This document shows, piece after piece, positions 55,835 to 64,000 of a stretch of 64,000 nucleotides of DNA. Position numbers and translations under genes: made by a program. The stretch's first letter is position 1, and every line of letters begins with the position of its first letter. Source of the DNA: Dipteris shenzhenensis (lineage: Eukaryota > Polypodiophyta > Polypodiopsida > Gleicheniales). Below the pieces are notes generated by a model. The model was not told the origin of the DNA. It saw nothing but the letters and a program-made list of their open reading frames with translations, and did not search any database. The stretch lies in NCBI GenBank assembly GCA_047967505.1, contig CM106539.1; one strand, given 5' to 3'.

Positions 55835-57855
55835 CTCCATCTAGTGTCATATCAGGTGCAGATACTCAGCAAGAGTTCACCAGTGATCATGCAGTTCTTC
55901 AGTAGGTAAGTCCTCAGTACGAGGCACTCACATCTCCAGCCGAATGTGAAGATTTATGCCATAGTGCATCTAGCTCTTCAGGAGATTCCATTCCAGCATC
56001 CATCACTGATGCTTTCACCTTTCACACGAAGCATATCTTGGGCTCAGTTCCCTTCAGCAGTTCAAATCGACACATCAGTCTATAGAACATTCCAGCATCG
56101 GCTCAGATATAGTGGCTTTTTGCTATGGCATTTCAAGCTTCCATTAGGGCATTATTATTTGATTATTTATTAAGTGTATGTGAGTGTCCCCCCCAATCTT
56201 TACAATGCACATTAAGGGTCTTTAGAGTTCAATTAGAAGTTGGAGTCCAATCTCCCTCGCATGCATTGACATCTATAGCAATTGGATAGCTCTAGACATT
56301 AACTTATAGAGCAAAAAAAGTTGAGAAGGGATCATATGATACATGCAGCATATCAAATCTCACAACTCACCGCACACCTATGCATAAATACACAACATTA
56401 GGCAAATACATAGCTTAACAAAGTAAGTAGCAATAATATGCATGCTCACACACATCTAGTTGCAAAAGGACTATGATTAAGAATCAAGAAATCACACAGC
56501 CATAATCATGTAGCTTACAGACAAGCAAAGTAAAACTTGCCCTAGATGCAAGCACATAGAAGCCAATATTGATGAAAAGCAACCCATAAATACAAAGGAA
56601 ACAAGTCACACAAGAAGCATTAAAAATCAACAAACGTGCAGCTCACTGGTGAGGATGGATGATAAACTAGGGAGAAGAAAGATGAACTTAAAAGTTCGCA
56701 GACCAAATTGCCAAACATGTGGCAAATCCCTACCTTCCTTAATCCTTTGATGAGTGCTAGATAGATTTGGGTTATATTTATCATAGGTTAGTCTTAAATT
56801 GACTTAAAACCTAACCAATCCTAGATTAACCCTATACTTGCAAAAATTAGAGTCTAGTTGCCTAAAGACTAAAGAGCATTTTATACTAAGCTGAAAGTCC
56901 AAGTGACCATGGAACTTTATAAAGTGGCTTTACTAGTAATGGTGCATCTACATCTATTTGCCTCTTTCGTGTATATAAAAATTTAGTGTATATCTCTCTC
57001 TTTCTTCGAGGGGGGAAGGGGGAAGGGGGGGGTGTATACTACATGGTTGGGGCTCCTAGTCCAAAATTTTGAGTAACAGCTGCCTAACAAGGCTCATCTC
57101 AACATTTGGACTTTGGATTGAACGATGTTTGAGCCTAAATTTTACCCACTATAAATGCAAGTTTTTGGGATTTTTTGAAATCTTTTGATTGCCTACCCAA
57201 AGCACTAGTTGTAGCCACTATCATGGGCATATTTCATCATAATTTGGTCCAACTAGTCAAAATTCAATGTTCTTCATCTTTGCCTTTTGCACATCAAAGT
57301 CATTCTAAGGATTTTTTTTGGCAAAATTGAAAATATTTAACTCAAGTATGTACATTTTTATCAATATTTTCATAGTGTGATCTGGAAGTGATTCAAATTG
57401 AAGCAAATTGATATCCCACATAGCTAATATACTTGGAGCCTTCAACAAACATTGACAGCAACAACTATGATAGATGAGGTACAAAATGAAATAATTACCA
57501 ATTTTAGGTACACATTAGGATGCTTCACAAGTTAATTGATCGAGTCCAACCTTTTGTAATACTAGTCCCCCCCCCCCCCCAAAAAGTCACCCTTTTAATA
57601 AGCGTCACAAACAAAAGTCCTCTTCCTTTCATACGTTGCAGACTCTGTACATCCCCACCCTTACAAAGGCCAGATCGCCAAAAAGCGCAATAACATATCC
57701 TTATAGTTTCTATTGCTTGTAAAAAGAAAAACCAATCCAGAAGCCTTTACCATCGTAAGGCCTACTTTTGATTTCATTGTGCCTGTAGTGTGCTTCTGCT
57801 GACTCGTTATACAATTGGTTTCAGCGGCGGAGGTAGAAGGTTCTCTTCAGTGTCA
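55835..57855. other. spacer with G and C runs
   Basis: No gene seen. Poly-G near 57010-57032 and poly-C near 57567-57580. The last part is probably the 3' flank of the next gene. Confidence 0.4.
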
Positions 57856-59688
57856 TCAGTAGTCTTTCTTTGTCTGAGCACGATTTGCTGATGATGGTAT
57901 GGATAAGCTGCGAGTAACAAGGCTGGGAGGCGGAGGGGGAAGGGGGGATGCCGGGCCTGAAACAAAGGGAACCCCCTGAATTTTCTTTCCTATAGGTCCT
58001 GAGTGTGCAATGGGACTTGCTGATTTGGGTGGGGTCGCCAGCCCTGCAGGCAGTGGGGGAAGCTTATGTAGCTCACTAATTCGTGGAGGAGACAACATTG
58101 GAGGGGAAATAGTTTGAGAAATAAGGGGCTTTATATTTACAGGCATTGGAGACCTGCTTATGGGACCTGACTTGAACAAGGGAGAAATGTGTGTATCAAA
58201 TGGCAAGGAGCTGTCATTGTCTACAATCGTGTACTTGCTGTTTCCCAAAGGCTTGGCTGTTAATGGCCCTGAGTGGCAGTACCTCTTGCCAGCATTCGTC
58301 GGAGTTTTCAAACAACCATTGTTTGTAAGTTCAGTGAACATAACAAACCTTCCTTCGATAGAATCTCTTCTCTGATGGTTTGTGCTTTGCTGCATTTGCA
58401 CATTATGTTCTAATGAAGAAAGTGGAGGTTCAATTTTGGAGAACTCATCTCTGTGTTCTCCCACAAACAGTGGTCGCTTCACAATATGAGAAGCCTGTGA
58501 ATTATGTGCACCGCCTAGATCTGACTTGTAGCTCTCTGTCTTCTCTGCCTCCTCCCATGGATGGACATCATTCTTGGCTGACCGCAACTTCGAGCCAAAA
58601 CCTGTCGCAGAAGTCTGTACCTGTGAAGAAACTAAATCTGTTGTGTGGGCAATCCACCTTCCATCTGTATCTGAGGGAGAAGGAAGCGCGTATTTGGAGA
58701 CTCTTTTCTCAGTGAGCCTTTCAAGTGAGAGTTCTTGGATATTTTCATGGCCCCCATTTTGATAATACATGGAAGCAGAAATAGGAGCTGACTTACTGCT
58801 CCCATCTAACTTCACAAGCGCTTCTTCTTTTTCAGGTGTTTCTGCAGTGTTCAGCTGAATTTCCTGCAGCATTGAAGCATCTCATGAGTGCATCATCTCT
58901 TCACAAAAACATTAAGGTATGCAATGAAACAGAAACAAAGCACATTAAAATGCATGATGTGAATATGGGGGCCTGAAAAAGTCGTTTACACTTACGCCCT
59001 TCTGGGCTACCAGACTAAGTAGTTGTATCACACTAAGTTTGGCACTACACTCTCAGTAATGAATTCCTCACTTCAGAGTTTCGAGTATGCAGTCAAAAAA
59101 GTCTAAGCATGCAATCAAAATTGCAATTGTCTTCACTGCTGTACCAGGAACTGCTTTGGAGAACTCACCAAACTTCCACTGTCTGCAGTGTTTTCCAACA
59201 TATCCCCGTCCACCTCATATGCATTTATGTGGCCATGAATACCTTCTTCTTCCTCAGCCAATGTCCTATCAATATTTCTCTCCAGAGCTAACTGCTTCAT
59301 AACAGGTTCCACTGCATTGATGGATGCAAGGCCTTTGCTGAATAAATGCATCTGTTGCACAAAGGAAGAGAAAATACAGTGTCAAGTGTAAAGCGCTACA
59401 ATACTCTGAAATATTATGCATTACTTCATTGTGAGAAAATTCCACACCATTTCTTGCAAATTACCAGAACCCTGGTGATTGCAGACCTGTGCATTGTGGT
59501 ATCTAGCAGCCTGAGTGACAAGACTGAGTGACCGTCCTTGTTTCAAAGATTGCAAGCGAAAATCCAGGACATTAGCCTGCTCTTCAAAGTCTTCTTTAAC
59601 CAGTGCACAGTTCTGATCAAAACGGTCCCCCTTTTTGTGCTTAGCTTTTCCCTTTGGTTTCTCTTTCTGTACAAGATTGTATAATTGC
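57856..59688 (-). CDS. At2g33490-like protein (BAR-type, Pro/Ser-rich tail), 3' exons
   Basis: Three exons fit on minus: 59688-59487, 59351-59169 and 58863-57856, all with GT donors and AG acceptors and consistent phases, giving 463 residues. Exon one ends DFRLQSLKQGRSLSLVTQAA, RYHNAQ and exon two starts MHLFSKGLASINAVEPVMKQ. This junction matches the conserved end of the BAR-like helical domain in the plant 'uncharacterized protein At2g33490-like' family (FRLKSLKQGQSRSLLTQAAR, then FFRKGLKSLEAVEPHV). The last exon is disordered and Pro/Ser-rich, with ISELHKLPPLPAGL, SGPIGKK and PLPPPPPSL, as in that family. The N-terminal part of the helical domain is not found before the LINE and must lie beyond 64000 or be lost. 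Function is poorly known; a membrane-curvature role is inference from the BAR fold. Confidence 0.75.
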
Positions 59689-60590
59689 CTGCACAGATTA
59701 CACAATAAGTGGGATGCTTGCCCACTGCAACCATCTGCTCACTCCAAAGTAGCCCCCTTTTCCAATGTACATTCTCACAATAACTCATTGTCATCAGTAT
59801 CATTTACCTTGCCTATAATCAGCATTTAGGACTCTCAACTAATGGTTGTCCTCATTGAGTACTCAAAACCAAAATCATACAAATCTCAATAAAACATGTA
59901 AGAAAGGCAATACCCTGATGACAAGCAGATGCTGACAGTTCCACAACATTACAAATGCTTAGTCTTATTTCTCAAAATTGCTGTGTACATAAATATAGTA
60001 CACCTGATTTTAAATCCAGGAGACTTGTGCGACAACCCCCACATAAGAGTGTTTCATCCCACAGAGATATTGAGGTAACTTTCTTTTAAAAAAAGGCACC
60101 TTTAAGCATATAGTTGTGAAAATTCGAAATATTAAGAAGCAGCGATCATTTATAACACACTCACATTATATGCTTTCTAAACAAAAAGCTGATAATTATG
60201 GCAACTTGTCCCACTAGAAAGTACGCCCTTATAAAGCAAATTCCAGAAGCAAACGGAACTCAATCCACAATGCATACAATGAGATCTCAGACGAACAGAA
60301 ATTTCATGCAATATTGAGCTGCTAAAGTAAAACATGAATCAATTGTCAATCAAGAACAAAGAATGTAATATGCATCTCAAGACAGTTTTTAATGAAACTA
60401 TCTTCCATCTGTTGGCAATTCTTCAACAGTACCTGTTGAAACTTCAAATTGACTTTTTAAACATTGCTGGTTAGGAACTAAAAACTTGGGCCATTTCTTG
60501 ACTTCAAATCAAAGAAGTAGTGCTGCTGATTGTACACAACATCCTTGGAAAGACGTGGATCACAAATAATGAACAAAGTTCAGCTGTCTC
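59689..60590 (-). other. probable intron of the At2g33490-like gene
   Basis: AT-rich with no exon that continues the protein upstream. It separates the gene from the LINE. Confidence 0.45.
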
Positions 60591-63500
60591 AAAGGCCCGA
60601 GCGCAGGCCAATCTGCATCTCAGGAACCCAGCTCACTGCCTAGCGCATCTTCGAGACAGGGGCTAGCAACAGGGGGGAGGGACTATACAACCAGCGAATC
60701 ACTCGCGGCGTGAGGATGTAGAACACACCTGCAGGCCATGCCTTACAGAAACGCTCCTGCCTTTCGGCGGTCACTATGGAGTCTGATGCCCAGTGCTCCT
60801 AGAGTGGCAACCGGTGGAACACGATGACCTCCCATCACTAGGCTACAGCACGCAACCCAGATGTTCAACGCCGTGATGCTGGCTACTGTCTCCCACACAC
60901 CATCCTCAGGAGCCAAGGGAGGATGGCATCAGGCTGGAGGGGTCACCTCATGAAGCTCGATCCAATAGATGCTCTATCTGTGTATCCTGTAGGCTGGAGA
61001 GACCTCATCAATGTGGAAGGCATGCACATCCTCCATCAACTAGGACGCCATGCCCCAGGTAAAGTCCCAATGGATATCTTGTATATGGGCCACAATCTGT
61101 AGGGAACCTAGCCAAATCCTCTAGGAGCTCAGGCAACTCCAAAGGTAGTGCGGGATCATCTCCAAGACACCCTCCGTCCAGCTATGATAGCGCCCATCCA
61201 CCCTCATGTGCTCTAACCAAGGGCCTATGGGCAAACCCCCCCGTGAGCAATCTGCCGAGAGAAGTAAGAGATCTTCCAGGGTCAAAGGCTGGACCATAGC
61301 CGCATCCAGAACAAGATCCAACCTCCTAAGATACCTGCTACTCACCCAAATGTCTCTCTCTCAAAGGAGTCCAGGTCAATGACTCCTCTCTACACCTAGG
61401 TGGGGCCTGTATGAGTACTCCTGCCAGTCTCTGCCAGACCTTGAAGAGACTCCGCACCAGTGGAGATCCCCTCCTTGCGATGGCTGGGGTAACAAAGGAG
61501 CAAGGGGGTTCTTCTCCAGATTCTTCACAGCTAGTAAAACTAGCTCCCTCATGTAGTAAAATGTGAGAGAAGCCTTGCAGAATATAACCATATCACTAGC
61601 CTTCATACATCAAGAAATCAAAACAATTAGTAACTTCATTTTCTTGTGTTAAGTGTGCTAAAGTGCATCAATAAATGGCAATACATCATACATGCCTTCA
61701 TGAATAAAAGGAAGGAGTTGAAGGTAGCTTTTAATGGCCTGTTTGGAAAGAATGTCGGTAATTTGTGCAGCATATACCAAATCCCATGGTCATACCATAA
61801 TGGCTGTGCTCTGCAATCCATCTTTTCCTCCAAACATCTACACTTGATATAAGGACTCCCAACATTGAAGATATCATTCAAGTACTTAGGAGTCCTCCTT
61901 TCTTGTGTGGGGAGAGGAATGCCATCAGGCAGGAGCTTCAAGGTGGCTCTGATACCACATGAAGGAACCAAGGAGAAAGGGGAAAGAGCCACTGATGGGA
62001 CTGCTGCCACTGATCACCTATGCGTGGAGTATTCCTAAGAAGCCCCCTCTGTAGAAGAAGCTTCCAGGGCTCTACACCTAGAGTAAGGCCGCGAGCCACC
62101 AGCTTGCCCAAAAGGGCTCTATTCTGCATCTCCGAATCGATGATGCCCAAGCCACTCCAAGCCTACGATGACTATCTACCAAGCAACGCTGGCCCTAGTG
62201 TTCCTCGTGCCATCCGAACTGGCCCAAAGGAAATTGCACACCAGGCGCCTAATTTGTCCCCATGCAGCCCCTATGAAAACACCAACAAGAAGCAATGTAC
62301 CAAACTGTGGCTAAGAGAACTTGGTTGACCACAAGAGCCCGTCCTCCTAGAGAGAGTTTGGCCGAGCTCCAATATAGGAGCTTCTGCCGTACACTCTCTA
62401 GAACCCGGGCAATCTATTGCTCTACTGAAATGTCGATCCCTACCTATCAACCCTAATATCTCGTTGTCCGCCTCCGCAGGATCCACTAAAAACCAAAGGC
62501 ATCACCCCAATCTCGAACCTCCTAGGCCACCTCCGTCCCGGTGAAGAAGACGAACGATTTGGTCCAATTGATCCGAGCCCTTGAGGCATCGCAATATATG
62601 GCCAAAGCTCCTCTGACTGCCTCTAGGATCGATGCTGACCGCTCCACATACAGCGCCATGTCATCTGTGAACTCTGAGTCTAAGATCTCCTACCGGATTG
62701 CAAGTCTCATCCCTGTCAATCCCACGGCTTGGGAGCGTAGGAAATAGCCAAGCACCTCGGCTACAAAGAGGAAGAGGAAGGGGGCAAGGGGGCAGCCCTG
62801 TCGTACGGAGTGGGAAAGAGAGAAGGCCTCGCCAATGTGGTTTCCAATGAGCATCCAGCTAGAGCTCCCTGCGTATAGGGCTGAAACCCCAGATCCACCA
62901 GTTTGAGAAACCCAATCGGCACATATTGTCCTCTAGAAAGGACCATTCCACCCTATCATAAGCCTTCTCAAAATCTAGGGGCTGTGACTCCCCCCTCGCC
63001 CAGTCATGGCCTCCTAGAAAGTGAAAATATTGTCTAGGATGTTGCATTCCTGAACAAACCCATCTTCGTGTCGTGGATGATGTCAGAGAAATGGGGATGC
63101 AACCGCAAGCTCAAGACCTTGGCTAAGATCTTGTATGCGGTGTCAAGAAGGATGATTGGCCTCCACTGGCGCATACCAGGCCCATCTCCTTCCTTCGGGA
63201 TCAAGCAAATCCAACCCTGGCTCAATGAGTGAGGGAGTGAGAGTGAGCCGGAGTCGAAGATCTCCTGACAAGCTTGCCTCAATGGCGTGACAATAAGCTC
63301 CTAGAAACTCCGAAAGAAGATGGGAGTTAGACTATCCTCCCCCCGACACTTTTGGGGAAGGAGGGCCTTCAGGGCCTCCCACAGCTCCTCATCCATGAAC
63401 GGTGTCTCTAGCTGTCTGCTCATGCTGAACGGGACCACTGATGAAACTTGGTCCCAAACTGTCTCCCTAGCTAAGAGGACCAAGGGGGTCTCCACCTCTG

Positions 63501-64000
63501 ACTAGAACAACTATCAGTAAAAATCTGTGGTCATCTCTCATGGCGGTCCTACTGAACCCACCTGATGCAAGAGGAATGGTACAAGAACTCTGCTCTTTGA
63601 ACCTCTGTGGCTTAGAGCACTAGCCTCACGCTCTCATAGCAATCGCTAAGCCACTGAGAGCTTGGATCCTGCTCTTTGAGTCTCTCAATGGAAGCTACGT
63701 CCCGTCATCACAGGGCTCTCTCCCACTCCTTAAGAGTGTGTCGCCGTCTAAGAGCCTATGACTGAAGCTCTATGCTGATCCTCTGAATCAGCCTCGACCA
63801 CCCAAGTGGCCCAACCCTCACTAGGCCCTCCTTTCGAACTGCTACCAGATCTCTGCAACACCTTTGGGAGAGGCCTCTGCGCGGCTGATCTAAGTGTAGC
63901 ACCGCAGGGGAGTGGTCCGATAACATAGTGCCTGCCAGAATCCCTATAGAGCCTCCTCTGTGCAACGCCCAATCCCCACATAAAACCGGTACAGGCACTT
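60590..64000 (-). mobile_element. decayed LINE retrotransposon, open at the right edge
   Basis: On minus, 63998-63748 holds the end of an endonuclease domain (GTMLSDHSPAVLHL; the SDHxP motif). Reverse transcriptase follows in shifting frames: DEELWEALKALLPQKCRGED (63495-63301), SQGWICLIPKEGDGPGM and RQWRPIILLDTAYKILAKVL (63282-63034), LDFEKAYDRVEWSFLEDN (about 62985), and EFTDDMALYVERSASILE (about 62675; FTDD in place of FADD). The remainder to about 60590 is a degenerate C-terminal and 3' region. The 3' end has no obvious poly-A. The first part of the endonuclease is outside the window. Confidence 0.8.

Noticed and set aside
63034-63998. Intact LINE ORF2
   Set aside because: Endonuclease and reverse-transcriptase blocks are in different frames with stops.

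Overview
The window is a transposon-rich, intron-containing plant nuclear segment, most likely from a fern. The basis is one strong host gene, a PLS-class pentatricopeptide repeat (PPR) protein whose repeat consensus (HAHIIESGFE..VGN.LIDMYAKCGSL..A, VVTWSAMIAGYAQHG) is the style of the very large fern and lycophyte PPR families. A second plant host gene (At2g33490-like) and plant-type LTR elements primed by initiator tRNA-Met agree with this. The species is inference; no ribosomal or organellar marker is present. There is no bacterial-style operon, CRISPR array, rRNA or convincing tRNA.

Layout. 1-5000: a weak gene fragment, then a decayed transposase-like gene with a coiled-coil partner region (locus A, minus strand). 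5000-7400: low complexity, including a 13-bp minisatellite. 7406-18921: a nested pair of LTR retrotransposons of one family. Element 1 (plus) has 998-bp LTRs and no gag-pol. Element 2 (minus, 11009-18730) carries gag-pol and sits inside the 3' LTR of element 1, with a 4-bp target duplication. Both copies carry a module that is not part of a standard gag-pol: an extra RNase H of the RVT_3/archaeal-like type, a CCHC zinc knuckle and a small ORF, all upstream of gag. 18922-21845: a second, frameshifted copy of the coiled-coil family (locus B). 21846-26830: non-coding, microsatellites and a near-perfect 69-nt hairpin. 26832-27471: scrambled remnants of the element 2 family. 27472-36452: a chromodomain Ty3/gypsy element (element 3, minus) with a complete 2660-bp non-autonomous LTR element (element 4) inserted in its leader; element 4 carries an antisense leucine-rich-repeat fragment. 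36453-41700: a copia gag remnant, a SNAP25/SNAP33-like pseudogene and a copia protease scrap. 41455-44381: the PPR gene (two exons in my model) followed by a partial tandem copy of its own 3' end. 44728-45843: tandem repeats. 45909-51413: a complete but inactivated Ty1/copia element with a perfect ATTAC target duplication. 51414-57855: mostly non-coding, with an orphan LTR/primer-binding-site candidate and a 30-bp coding repeat. 57856-59688: the 3' exons of an At2g33490-like gene. About 60590-64000: a decayed LINE running off the right edge.

How it fits together: only the PPR gene and possibly the At2g33490-like gene look like working host genes. Nearly everything else is retrotransposon sequence at several stages of decay. 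The most unusual content is the extra RNase H/CCHC/small-ORF module that is kept when gag-pol is lost, the two-copy transposase/coiled-coil family, and the gene-fragment-carrying mini LTR element.
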